5,433 nt of DNA from Acidobacteriota bacterium (GCA_020853255.1 JADYZI010000130.1:1-5433), one strand, 5' to 3'; positions 1 to 5,433 are shown, counted from the stretch's first letter. Notes: generated by a model from the sequence alone, not told the origin. Numbers and translations are program-made.

Positions 1-350
1 CGGACCCGCGTTTCGCATCTCGCGAAGAGGTTCCGGCTGCTGAATTGGACAAGGAACGCGAGATACTTCTGGAGCAGCTGAAAAATGATCCGAAGAACGC
101 CGGTAAACCCGAAGAAGTCCTGAACAAAATCATCGAGGGGCGGCTCAACAAGTTCTATGAGGACAACGTTCTTGTTGACCAGCCATTCGTTAAGGACCCG
201 AGCAAAACGATCGGCGAACTCGTAACGGAAAAGATCGCGTCGATCAAGGAAAACATTTCTATCCGGCGATTCACCCGCTACAAAATGGGTGAAGGGATCG
301 AAAAGAAGACCGACGATTTCGCCGCGGAAGTGGCGTCAATGGTAGGTTAG
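1..350 (+). CDS. tsf: Elongation factor Ts, C-terminal part (5' end outside window)
   Basis: EF-Ts is the cytoplasmic guanine-nucleotide exchange factor that releases GDP from EF-Tu so that it can be recharged with GTP. The frame is open from the left edge (first complete codon at 3) and gives 115 residues before a TAG stop at 348-350. The visible part matches the family's C-terminal half in order: PRF-SREEVP near the start, the [19 protein letters not shown] helix, the [15 protein letters not shown] segment, and the terminal [24 protein letters not shown]. The N-terminal UBA-like domain and the core residues that contact EF-Tu lie outside the window. The ending is normal for the family and there is no sign of damage. 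pyrH follows 56 nt downstream on the same strand, the usual order in the rpsB-tsf-pyrH-frr cluster. Confidence 0.97.
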   Translation, partial: DPRFASREEVPAAELDKEREILLEQLKNDPKNAGKPEEVLNKIIEGRLNKFYEDNVLVDQPFVKDPSKTIGELVTEKIASIKENISIRRFTRYKMGEGIEKKTDDFAAEVASMVG

Positions 351-405
351 GCGGATCGCGGACTTAAGTCCGCATCCGTTTGCGGACTTTAGGTTCGCGT
401 TCCGT
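351..405 (+). repeat. Long imperfect hairpin filling the tsf-pyrH spacer
   Basis: Positions 351-373 pair with 382-405 around an 8-nt loop (374-381). I count 22 pairs: an inner 8-bp perfect stem (366-373 with 382-389), a middle 9-bp stem (357-365 with 391-399) and an outer 5-bp stem (351-355 with 401-405). They are interrupted only by one T/T mismatch (356/400) and one bulged T (390); three pairs are G-U. The left part also contains a perfect 16-bp DNA palindrome (358-373). The structure starts at the first base after the tsf stop and ends one base before the pyrH ATG. Its 3' arm holds the only SD-like AGG (391-393). It is not followed by a T-run, so it is not a classic intrinsic terminator. 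It could be a REP-like element, a processing site or a translation-control structure; the sequence does not decide between these. Confidence 0.8.
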
Positions 406-406
406 C

Positions 407-1135
407 ATGTATAAACGCATCCTGCTAAAGCTTTCCGGCGAGGCCCTGATGGGTTCGCAGAATTACGGCATCGATACGGCCGTTGCCGAATCGGTCGCAC
501 GAGAGATAAAGGCGGCCCACGATCTTGGCGTCGAAGTCGCCATCGTCGTCGGCGGTGGAAATATCTTCCGCGGGGTATCGAAATCGGCCGGAAATATGGA
601 CCGCGGCGCCGCCGATTATATCGGAATGCTTGCAACGGTGATGAATGCCGTCGTAATGCAGGACGCCCTTGAAAAGCAGGATGTGTACACACGCGTTATG
701 TCCGCGATCGACATCCCGCAGCTTGCTGAACCATTTATTCGGCGCCGCGCGATCCGCCATTTGGAAAAAATGCGCGTCGTTATTTTTGCGGCCGGCACTG
801 GAAACCCGTATTTCACGACCGATTCGGCGGCGGCCCTGCGGGCGTGCGAGATCGGGGCTGATGTGATCCTGAAGGCGACCAAGGTGGATGGTATTTATTC
901 GGCGGACCCAATGAAAGATCCGACAGCTGTACGCTTTGAAAAGATATCGTACCAGGAAGTACTTGAAAAGCAGCTTAAGGTGATGGACGCATCGGCGATC
1001 TCACTTTGTATGGACAACAATTTGCCGATCCTTGTGTTTAACATGACCGAATCGGGCAATATCATCAAGGCGGTCAAGGGTGATCTGAAAATTGGAACGC
1101 TGGTTTCCGTCACCGGAAACGCAAGGGCGGCCTGA
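407..1135 (+). CDS. pyrH: UMP kinase (uridylate kinase)
   Basis: This enzyme catalyses ATP-dependent phosphorylation of UMP to UDP in the cytoplasm, the step linking pyrimidine synthesis to UTP/CTP. The bacterial enzyme is a homohexamer of the amino-acid kinase fold. The 242-residue product has the normal family length. Visible motifs are [12 protein letters not shown] (3-14, phosphate-binding Lys8), the [10 protein letters not shown] loop (47-56), [12 protein letters not shown] (70-81, UMP site), [17 protein letters not shown] (130-146), [13 protein letters not shown] (156-168, ATP-binding region) and a final [19 protein letters not shown] segment. I chose the ATG at 407 because it puts [13 protein letters not shown] at the expected N-terminus. 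A TTG in frame at 380 would add nine residues unlike the family and lies inside the spacer hairpin. No good SD is visible: the nearest AGG (391-393) is 13 nt away and sits in the hairpin. Confidence 0.97.
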   Translation: MYKRILLKLSGEALMGSQNYGIDTAVAESVAREIKAAHDLGVEVAIVVGGGNIFRGVSKSAGNMDRGAADYIGMLATVMNAVVMQDALEKQDVYTRVMSAIDIPQLAEPFIRRRAIRHLEKMRVVIFAAGTGNPYFTTDSAAALRACEIGADVILKATKVDGIYSADPMKDPTAVRFEKISYQEVLEKQLKVMDASAISLCMDNNLPILVFNMTESGNIIKAVKGDLKIGTLVSVTGNARAA

Positions 1136-1143
1136 ATGCAAGC

Positions 1144-1162
1144 GACAGGCTGACATCCTGTC
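1144..1162 (+). repeat. Hairpin in the pyrH-frr spacer
   Basis: GACAGG at 1144-1149 pairs with CCTGTC at 1157-1162 around a 7-nt loop, 8 nt before the frr start codon. There is no T-run after it, so it is unlikely to terminate transcription. The loop region (1150-1157) is the reverse complement of the 8-mer at 1778-1785 in the frr terminator, so the two hairpins may share an origin or this may be chance. A role in setting the frr start or as a REP-like repeat is possible. Confidence 0.55.
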
Positions 1163-1170
1163 ATTAGTAT

Positions 1171-1731
1171 ATGAGCGTAGAAACTGTAACAGGAGCGGCC
1201 AAGCCCAAAATGGAAGCCGTGATCGACGATTTCAAAAGAAAGCTGGCGAACGTTCGCACAGGTAGGGCCAATGTGGGAATGCTTGATGCCGTAATGGTCG
1301 ATTATTACGGCACGCCGACGCCTTTGAATCAAATGGCATCCGTTGCTGTGCCGGAGCCGCAGCTTCTGACCGTTCAGCCATGGGACGCGACACAGCTTGG
1401 CCCGATAGAAAAGGCCATTATGGCCGCGAACCTGGGATTGAACCCATCCAATGACGGAAAGATAATTCGGCTAGGCATTCCTGCGCTGAATGAAGAGCGG
1501 CGCAAACAGTTTGCAAAGCAGATCCATGAGATCGCCGAAGAACATCGTGTTGCCGTACGAAACATCCGGCACGCATCCAACGATGCGCTCAAAAAGTCTC
1601 TCAAAGACAAAGAGATATCGGAAGACGATGAGCGCCGCGGCCTTGACGAAGTGCAGAAACTCACCAACGCTCATATCGCCAAGATCGACGAGCTTGCTAA
1701 AAACAAAGAACACGAAGTTATGAGCGTTTGA
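1171..1731 (+). CDS. frr: Ribosome recycling factor
   Basis: RRF works with EF-G in the cytoplasm to split the post-termination 70S ribosome so that its subunits can be reused. The product has 186 residues, the normal length (E. coli 185). The two-domain layout is clear. The helical domain I is formed by residues about 1-30 and 106-186, with the small beta-rich domain II inserted at about 31-105. Typical stretches are LANVRTGRAN (25-34), DYYGTPTPLNQMAS (44-57), WDATQLGPIEKAI (71-83), GLNPSNDGKIIRLGIPALNEERR (89-111) and KDKEISEDDERR (145-156). Arg133 matches the functionally important E. coli Arg132, while the next residue is His instead of Arg. The ATG at 1171 gives the expected N-terminus, but no SD is visible upstream. 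It lies 35 nt after pyrH and is last in the cluster, with a terminator behind it. Confidence 0.97.
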   Translation: MSVETVTGAAKPKMEAVIDDFKRKLANVRTGRANVGMLDAVMVDYYGTPTPLNQMASVAVPEPQLLTVQPWDATQLGPIEKAIMAANLGLNPSNDGKIIRLGIPALNEERRKQFAKQIHEIAEEHRVAVRNIRHASNDALKKSLKDKEISEDDERRGLDEVQKLTNAHIAKIDELAKNKEHEVMSV

Positions 1732-1765
1732 TCTAAAGTAAGCAAATCGTCGCACTAACGTGCAG

Positions 1766-1803
1766 ATGCGGCTGCCTGATGTCAGGCGGCCGTATTTTCG
1801 TTT
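1766..1803 (+). terminator. Rho-independent terminator after frr
   Basis: A GC-rich stem of 13 pairs runs from 1766-1778 to 1783-1795 (two of them G-U) with a 4-nt loop at 1779-1782. It is followed directly by a T-rich tail, TATTTTCGTTT, ending at 1803. It lies 34 nt after the frr stop and closes the tsf-pyrH-frr transcript. Confidence 0.85.
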
Positions 1804-1819
1804 GAGGACATCGCCGGCC

Positions 1820-1840
1820 ATCCAATTGTTCTGTCCAATT
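1820..1840 (+). repeat. Copy 1 of a ~20-bp dispersed motif
   Basis: The sequence ATCCAATTGTTCTGTCCA at 1820-1837 recurs at 2771-2789 with a single inserted A after the eleventh base, and both copies then continue into AATT or CCAATT. Both copies are in the same orientation and lie on either side of the lipoprotein gene. Here the motif is also part of a 13-bp tandem duplication of TCCAATTGT. Confidence 0.65.
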
Positions 1841-1853
1841 GTCTCGTATTGTA

Positions 1854-1874
1854 CTTTGCCTCCGGCCGGCAAAG
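1854..1874 (+). repeat. Small hairpin in the lipoprotein gene leader region
   Basis: CTTTGCC (1854-1860) is perfectly complementary to GGCAAAG (1868-1874) with a 7-nt loop. It has no T-run after it. It may be a structured leader or a protein-binding site; the function is unknown. Confidence 0.4.
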
Positions 1875-2009
1875 GTCATACTGAGCTCATCTTCTGTCGA
1901 TATCTGCGGTACCGGCATTCGTTTTTTTCGGGACAAGCGAACGCAGGGACGGCGGATGTTATTTTTTTGGCATGCAAGCGGATTTGGAGAAGATCATGGA
2001 TTCAAAACC

Positions 2010-2016
2010 AGGAGGG
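2010..2016 (+). promoter_or_regulatory. Strong SD deciding the start at 2023
   Basis: AGGAGGG at 2010-2016 is close to the perfect anti-SD complement and lies 6-7 nt before the ATG at 2023. It rules out the upstream in-frame ATG at 1972, which would bury the signal peptide under 17 extra residues. Confidence 0.85.
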
Positions 2017-2022
2017 ATCAGG

Positions 2023-2574
2023 ATGTTTATGAGAAATATTTCAATAGTTTTATTTGCGGCGATGTCGCTATTCTGGGTGGCGTGCAACGACATGTCGTCA
2101 AACAACGCCGTAACTAATCGGAGTATGGCAAACAGCGCCGCCACACGGACCCCAATGGCGACCGCCACTCCTATGGCAAGCACAAATAGCAATTCCCTGC
2201 CGGATGGAGCGACAACGACCGTCGCGGCCATTCAAGACGACACCGACGCGTGGGTCGGTAAAACTGTGACGGTGGTCGCGGATGTTGAGGAAGTTTGGGG
2301 GCCGCGCGCGTTTAGCCTGGATGAAGATTCTATGACCACCGGCGGGATAGACAATGACATCGCCGTCTTGAGCCCGAAGGCGGGTTCACTTGCAAACATC
2401 GATGACCAATGGCGGAACAACAAAGTCAAGGTTACCGGCGTTGTTCATCGATTTGTTGTTGTCGAGATCGAAAAGGAGCTTGGATGGGACCTCGATCCAA
2501 AGATCGAAACCGAGATCGAGGTTAGAAAGCCGGTGATCATTGCCACGGCCATCGAAAGAGTTCCCGATAAATAG
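2023..2574 (+). CDS. Putative lipoprotein with a C-terminal OB-like beta domain
   Basis: No named gene is recognised. The 183-residue product starts with a signal peptide: Met-Phe-Met-Arg-Asn, a hydrophobic stretch at residues 6-20, then Cys21 in a VAC lipobox-like site. Trp at -3 is unusual, so lipidation is likely rather than certain. Residues 22-65 are a low-complexity Asn/Ser/Thr/Ala/Met linker with a repeated TPMA (43-46 and 49-52). Residues about 66-180 form one domain: WVGKTVTVVADVEEVWGPRAFSL (77-99), DIAVLSPK (112-119), NKVKVTGVVHRF (133-144), then EIEKELGWDLD (148-158) and KPVIIATAIERV (169-180). This pattern resembles secreted beta-rich, OB-like domains in Actinobacteria and other phyla that share 'G..V.V.G.V..V.GPRAF' and 'V.VTG.V..F...E.E.ELG.DLD'. 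That match is from memory. Its biochemical role is unknown. It stands alone, with a terminator on each side. Confidence 0.85.
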   Translation: MFMRNISIVLFAAMSLFWVACNDMSSNNAVTNRSMANSAATRTPMATATPMASTNSNSLPDGATTTVAAIQDDTDAWVGKTVTVVADVEEVWGPRAFSLDEDSMTTGGIDNDIAVLSPKAGSLANIDDQWRNNKVKVTGVVHRFVVVEIEKELGWDLDPKIETEIEVRKPVIIATAIERVPDK

Positions 2575-2587
2575 GCCGGGATTTTTT
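2562..2587 (+). terminator. Weak intrinsic terminator overlapping the lipoprotein stop
   Basis: TCCCG (2562-2566) pairs with CGGGA (2577-2581) across a 10-nt loop that contains the stop codon, and six T residues follow at 2582-2587. The stem is short, so efficiency is uncertain, but its placement directly at the gene end fits. Confidence 0.5.
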
Positions 2588-2676
2588 GGAAATGCCAATA
2601 ACGATCAGCCCGGATCAGTGGATCGCTATCCGCTTCTTTTTCGTGTCAAAACTATTAATTTGCAAATCTTTGCAAA

Positions 2677-2752
2677 CTTTGTGTCTTCAACTTCGTGGCC
2701 TTTGTGTTAAGGAAACGGTTAACACAAAGATCACGAAGTTCAAGACTCAAAG
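2677..2752. repeat. 76-bp near-perfect palindrome (REP/MITE-like)
   Basis: Left arm 2677-2710 pairs with right arm 2719-2752 around an 8-base centre (2711-2718). Of 34 opposed positions, 30 are Watson-Crick and one is G-T; the three mismatches are 2699/2730, 2688/2741 and 2682/2747. Each arm is itself built from CTTTGTG/CTTCGTG-like words. Such word-rich palindromes resemble dispersed repeats of several soil and environmental phyla, where they occur between genes; family membership here is inference. Lying between two converging genes, the RNA hairpin could also block read-through in both directions. Confidence 0.8.
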
Positions 2753-2770
2753 AACACAAAGGTAGGTGCG

Positions 2771-2794
2771 ATCCAATTGTTACTGTCCACCAAT
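2771..2794 (+). repeat. Copy 2 of the ~20-bp dispersed motif
   Basis: ATCCAATTGTTACTGTCCA at 2771-2789, followed by CCAATT, matches 1820-1840 with a one-base insertion and a three-base gap near the end. It has the same orientation as copy 1. It lies 18 bp beyond the end of the long palindrome. Confidence 0.65.
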
Positions 2795-2831
2795 TTTTAC
2801 TGATTGAGCAAGCTCGATCGCTATGGACGGC

Positions 2832-3218
2832 TTATTGCTTGCTTTGTTCCTCAGCCTTGAACTTATCCAGTTGTATCTTGAATTCCTTGCAGGTCTTTGT
2901 TAGCTCGACTTTATCGTCTGGATTCTTCTCCAAACTCTCGCGAATGCTGTCCTTGATGCGGTTCAGAAAAGTAGCCTTTGCCGCCTTCACGACGAAATTG
3001 TCGTCAGGGTTGTTCAGTTCGGCCTCGATCGTGTCCAACACCTGATCGCATTCCGGGACGCCTGTATTCGCCCTGCCAACCGTCGTATCTACCGCCTTAT
3101 CGGTGACCGTTTTATTCGAGCCGTTAGGCCCCGATTCGCCGCCGCGGATAAAGCCGCAGCCGAGGCTGACGAACAGGACCATTAGAGCGGCCGCAGTTGC
3201 TTGAATGTAGTTCTTCAT
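2832..3218 (-). CDS. Small putative lipoprotein with a helical domain and two cysteines
   Basis: No named family is recognised. The 128-residue product begins MKNYIQATAAALMVLFVSLGCG, a Lys-bearing N-region and hydrophobic core leading to Cys21. The SLGC site is lipobox-like but has Ser at -3. Residues 22-52 are Gly/Ser/Asn/Thr-rich and probably a flexible linker. Residues about 53-128 look alpha-helical and charged: a GVPECDQVLDTIEAEL helix, the NPDDNFVVKAAKATFLNRIKD segment, and a Lys/Glu-rich C-terminus. Cys57 and Cys110 are the only mature-domain cysteines besides the lipid site and could form a disulfide outside the cytoplasm. I chose the ATG at 3218 over an upstream in-frame start at 3281 because it puts the signal peptide at the N-terminus and has GGAG (3230-3233) 11 nt upstream. 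It lies 70 nt after pcrA on the same strand, so cotranscription is possible. I know similar proteins only vaguely, from Acidobacteriota. Confidence 0.82.
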   Translation of the reverse strand: MKNYIQATAAALMVLFVSLGCGFIRGGESGPNGSNKTVTDKAVDTTVGRANTGVPECDQVLDTIEAELNNPDDNFVVKAAKATFLNRIKDSIRESLEKNPDDKVELTKTCKEFKIQLDKFKAEEQSKQ

Positions 3219-3232
3219 TTTCTTCAATTCTC

Positions 3233-3249
3233 CGTCCGTTTTACAGACG
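3233..3249 (-). repeat. Hairpin beside the RBS of the small lipoprotein gene
   Basis: On the - strand seven bases (3249-3243) pair with seven bases (3239-3233), one pair being G-T, around an AAA loop. The base of the stem touches the GGAG at 3233-3230, so the fold could affect access to the ribosome binding site. The stem is short and this may be chance. Confidence 0.35.
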
Positions 3250-3288
3250 AGGTGTGAGACAGATTTTGCAGCTACCTCCATTCAATGG

Positions 3289-5433
3289 CTATGCCTTTTC
3301 AAGGTTGGCGAATTTTTGGATCAGCTTTTTCATACCGAATCCAGGAAAACTGATCGTTAGTTTCACATTATCGCCAGTGCCTTCCCGTCGAAGCACGAGG
3401 CCTTTGCCGTATTTGGCATGGCGAACATGCGAGCCGGGGCCGATCGTTTGGTCGCCGTCAAGTTCAACACGGCGTTCTTTTACATCGTCTGAGGCCTGTG
3501 CGCGCAGTTTATCGAAACCCGCAAGCGGCTTCTTTTCAGCCGGCCTGGCCGGAGTTCCGTCTTTTTTTCGAAAAAACTCAGCAATGGCGTCTGCGCTGTT
3601 ATATGTCTTGCCCGTGTAGGCATTCCGCGGCCTTTCCGGGCTGGGAATATTTGCACGCGAGATCGCCGCACGCACGCCGGTGTTTGTCTTGCCATAACCG
3701 CGAGCGTAGGAAAGCCACGACGGGCCGCGAGAAAGGTCCTCGACCAGCTCAAGCGGCAGTTCATTAAGAAACTGGGACGGTTCGGCGGTCATTTCCTCGC
3801 CATAAACGCGCCGCCGCATTGAATGTGTTACGTAAAGCAGTTCCTCCGCCCTTGTGACGGCCACGTACGCCAGGCGGCGCTCTTCTTCAAGTTCCTTCGG
3901 ATCGTTCACGCTTCGTGAATGCGGGAAAATGCCGTCCTCAAGCCCGACAATGAACACGACCGGAAATTCAAGGCCTTTAGCCGAGTGTACGGTCATCAGA
4001 GTAACTCCGGCGTTGCTGTCGATCTTATCCGTATCGCTGGTCAACGCCGCATGATCTATAAATTCACGCAGGCCGCCTTCAGGATTGTTGTCATAATCAA
4101 CGGCCGCGTTCACAAGCTCTTCCAAATTCTCGAGCCTCCCTTCGGCCTCATCCGTCTTTTCGGTCCGCAGCATTTGCGAATAGCCGCTGTCATCTATTGC
4201 AGCTATGACAGTTTCCGAAACCGGTTTGTCCGAACCCGAAAACGCTTCGGCCTTATTTCGAAGTTTATCGATCGAATTCCGAAAGGCCGCGATCGCATTT
4301 TTCGCCCGCGGTGCAAGTGCTCCTTCCCTGCCGTCAGCGATCGTCTTTATCGCCTCCCACAAAGAGCCTTGCTGCCTATGCGCGATCGCCTGGATCTCAT
4401 CCAGAGAAGACTTCCCTATCCCTCGAGGCGGCGTGTTTATAACCCGAAGCAGCGCAATATCATCGGCCGGATTCAATGCCAATTTTAAATAGGCGACGAT
4501 ATCCTTGACCTCGGCCCGTTCGTAGAATGAGAAGCCGCCGACAATGTTGTAATCGATCCGAAGCCGTCGCAGAGCTTCTTCGAAGGTCCGCGATTGAGCA
4601 TTTGTCCGGTAAAGAACAGCTATCCGCTTGCTCGCATCGCGCCGCCGATGATCTTCGATACGTGACGCAACGAACCGGGCCTCGGCATCGCCGTCCATTG
4701 CCTGGCAATAGAAAATGCGCTCGCCGCCCGGATTTTGCGTCCAGAGTTTTTTCTTCTTTTGGTTTAGATTATTTCCAATTATCGCGTCGGCGGCGTCAAG
4801 GATGGTTTGCGTGGACCGATAATTCTGTTCAAGCAAGATCACTTTGGCGTTCGGAAATTGCTGTTCGAATTCAAGAATGTTCCGAATGTCAGCCTGGCGG
4901 AATCCGTAGATGCTTTGAGCATCGTCGCCGACAACACAAATGTTCTGCTGCTTTTCCGTGAGGTACGTGATGAGCGCGAGTTGAAGCGAATTTGTATCCT
5001 GATATTCGTCAACAAGAATATATTTATACCTGTCGTTATATTTTTCGCGGACCTCATTAGAAACGCGAAGCAGCTTGACCGTCTTGATCAGCAGATCGTC
5101 AAAATCAAGTGCGTTTGCGCGGCGAAGCCGTTCTTCGTAAAGTTGAAATACCTTTGCATAGGCCGCCTGTTTCTCGTCCGTCCTTTCAACGGACGAAGCA
5201 AACAGATCAACATCTTCGCCGCGATTCTTTGCCGAACTTATCATGCTCCGCACGGCCCGCGGCACGATCTTTTTTTCATCCAGCCCGAGGTCTTTCAGGC
5301 ACGCCTTTACAACTTTCTGCGAATCATCCGTGTCATAGATCGTGAAAGACCGCGTATAGCCTTCATCAAGCCGTTCGATGTCCTGCCGCAGAATGCGGAC
5401 ACAAAGGCTGTGAAATGTCGCGATCAGCGGAAG
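3289..5433 (-). CDS. pcrA: ATP-dependent DNA helicase PcrA/UvrD (N-terminus outside window)
   Basis: This is a superfamily 1A 3'-to-5' DNA helicase that uses ATP to unwind DNA in nucleotide excision repair, mismatch repair and replication-conflict handling. The frame is open to the right edge; 714 residues are visible. Numbered from the edge, the order is ATFHSLCVRILR (motif Ib/Ic, 5-16), VDEYQD (motif II/Walker B, 141-146), GDDAQSIYGFR (motif III, 169-179), QNYRST (motif IV, 203-208), VTLMTVHSAKGLEF (motif V, 477-490) and EEERRLAYVAVTRA (motif VI, 516-529). The last ~48 residues (GSHVRHAKYGKGLV to KKLIQKFANLEK) fit the Tudor-like C-terminal domain that binds RNA polymerase in PcrA/UvrD. Walker A and motif Ia, roughly 90-100 residues, lie beyond the edge. 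An internal GTG at 5265 is not the start, because helicase sequence continues upstream of it. The residues and C-terminal domain fit PcrA/UvrD better than Rep. Confidence 0.96.
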   Translation of the reverse strand, partial: LPLIATFHSLCVRILRQDIERLDEGYTRSFTIYDTDDSQKVVKACLKDLGLDEKKIVPRAVRSMISSAKNRGEDVDLFASSVERTDEKQAAYAKVFQLYEERLRRANALDFDDLLIKTVKLLRVSNEVREKYNDRYKYILVDEYQDTNSLQLALITYLTEKQQNICVVGDDAQSIYGFRQADIRNILEFEQQFPNAKVILLEQNYRSTQTILDAADAIIGNNLNQKKKKLWTQNPGGERIFYCQAMDGDAEARFVASRIEDHRRRDASKRIAVLYRTNAQSRTFEEALRRLRIDYNIVGGFSFYERAEVKDIVAYLKLALNPADDIALLRVINTPPRGIGKSSLDEIQAIAHRQQGSLWEAIKTIADGREGALAPRAKNAIAAFRNSIDKLRNKAEAFSGSDKPVSETVIAAIDDSGYSQMLRTEKTDEAEGRLENLEELVNAAVDYDNNPEGGLREFIDHAALTSDTDKIDSNAGVTLMTVHSAKGLEFPVVFIVGLEDGIFPHSRSVNDPKELEEERRLAYVAVTRAEELLYVTHSMRRRVYGEEMTAEPSQFLNELPLELVEDLSRGPSWLSYARGYGKTNTGVRAAISRANIPSPERPRNAYTGKTYNSADAIAEFFRKKDGTPARPAEKKPLAGFDKLRAQASDDVKERRVELDGDQTIGPGSHVRHAKYGKGLVLRREGTGDNVKLTISFPGFGMKKLIQKFANLEKA

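Larger units (their letters stand above)
1804..2022. other. Noncoding region ahead of the OB-like lipoprotein gene
   Basis: Nothing here looks like a conserved gene. It holds a 9-bp direct repeat, TCCAATTGT, at 1821-1829 and 1834-1842 (13-bp period), and a 7-bp stem hairpin, CTTTGCC/GGCAAAG, at 1854-1860 and 1868-1874. It also has two T-runs (1922-1928 and a longer one near 1962-1968). A promoter for the downstream gene is expected here, because the frr terminator isolates it, but I cannot point to convincing -35 and -10 boxes. Confidence 0.6.
2575..2831. other. Intergenic region between convergent lipoprotein genes
   Basis: No coding gene is supported here. The region contains the T-run of the upstream terminator, two 8-bp palindromes TTTGCAAA at 2659-2666 and 2669-2676, the long palindrome at 2677-2752, the second copy of the dispersed motif at 2771-2794, and an imperfect palindrome GATTGAGC/GCTCGATC at 2802-2819 with only two bases between its arms. 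Confidence 0.7.

Noticed and set aside
380..406. Upstream TTG start extending pyrH by nine residues
   Set aside because: The extra residues do not resemble the family N-terminus and the start would lie within the spacer hairpin; ATG 407 gives the usual M-Y-K-R-I-L-L-K start.
895..1332. Minus-strand open frame across the pyrH-frr junction
   Set aside because: It is a shadow of two certain genes, with no recognisable domain and an unnatural composition.
1972..2022. Upstream ATG start for the lipoprotein gene
   Set aside because: It would place 17 non-hydrophobic residues before the signal peptide, and the strong SD at 2010-2016 serves ATG 2023.
2611..2640. Possible terminator CGGAT...ATCCG followed by CTTCTTTTTCG
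   Set aside because: The stem is only five pairs with a 12-nt loop, and a better-placed candidate already sits at the gene end (2562-2587).
2802..2819. Imperfect palindrome near the end of the small lipoprotein gene as its terminator
   Set aside because: The arms are two bases apart, and on the gene's strand the sequence after it is A-rich and not T-rich.
3219..3281. Upstream start for the small lipoprotein at 3281
   Set aside because: It would put 21 polar residues ahead of the signal peptide; the GGAG at 3230-3233 and the hydrophobic core point to 3218.
3919..4488. Plus-strand open frame of 189 codons opposite the helicase
   Set aside because: The helicase motifs on the other strand are unambiguous; the overlapping frame is rich in Arg/Phe and lacks any domain pattern.
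1..5433. CRISPR array, tRNA or rRNA gene, transposase or defence system
   Set aside because: No regularly spaced repeats, no cloverleaf or rRNA-like sequence, and no transposase or defence motifs were found in either strand's credible genes.

Overview
The window looks like a bacterial chromosome segment of moderate GC content. The left part (1-1803) is the translation/nucleotide cluster tsf-pyrH-frr on the + strand. The first gene is cut by the left edge, and the run closes with a strong intrinsic terminator. In many bacteria this cluster continues leftward into rpsB, which lies outside the window. EF-Ts, UMP kinase and ribosome recycling factor are all recognisable by their motifs. The lineage is not fixed by the sequence. 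The two small lipoproteins, the long pcrA-type helicase and the hairpin-type dispersed repeats remind me of Acidobacteriota (Blastocatellia/Pyrinomonadales-like), but this is a low-confidence inference.

The middle (1804-2831) is an accessory-looking block. A lipoprotein gene (+, 2023-2574) carries a secreted domain resembling a beta-rich, OB-like family. It is preceded by a noncoding stretch with a short tandem repeat and a hairpin. It is followed by a weak terminator and by a 76-bp near-perfect palindrome (2677-2752) that resembles a REP/MITE-type element. An approximately 20-bp motif occurs in the same orientation on both sides of the lipoprotein gene (1820-1840 and 2771-2794).

The right part (2832-5433) is on the - strand. 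A PcrA/UvrD superfamily 1 DNA helicase, whose N-terminus lies beyond the right edge, is followed 70 nt downstream by a second small lipoprotein gene (2832-3218). That gene converges on the first lipoprotein gene across the palindrome.

The most unusual feature is at the tsf-pyrH junction. Almost the whole 56-nt spacer can fold into one 22-bp hairpin ending one base before the pyrH start codon, with the only SD-like bases inside its 3' arm. The pyrH-frr spacer also has a hairpin just before the frr start and no visible SD. Both lipoprotein genes, in contrast, have purine-rich ribosome binding sites. I see no CRISPR array, tRNA, rRNA or transposase gene, and no evidence for a new multi-gene system.
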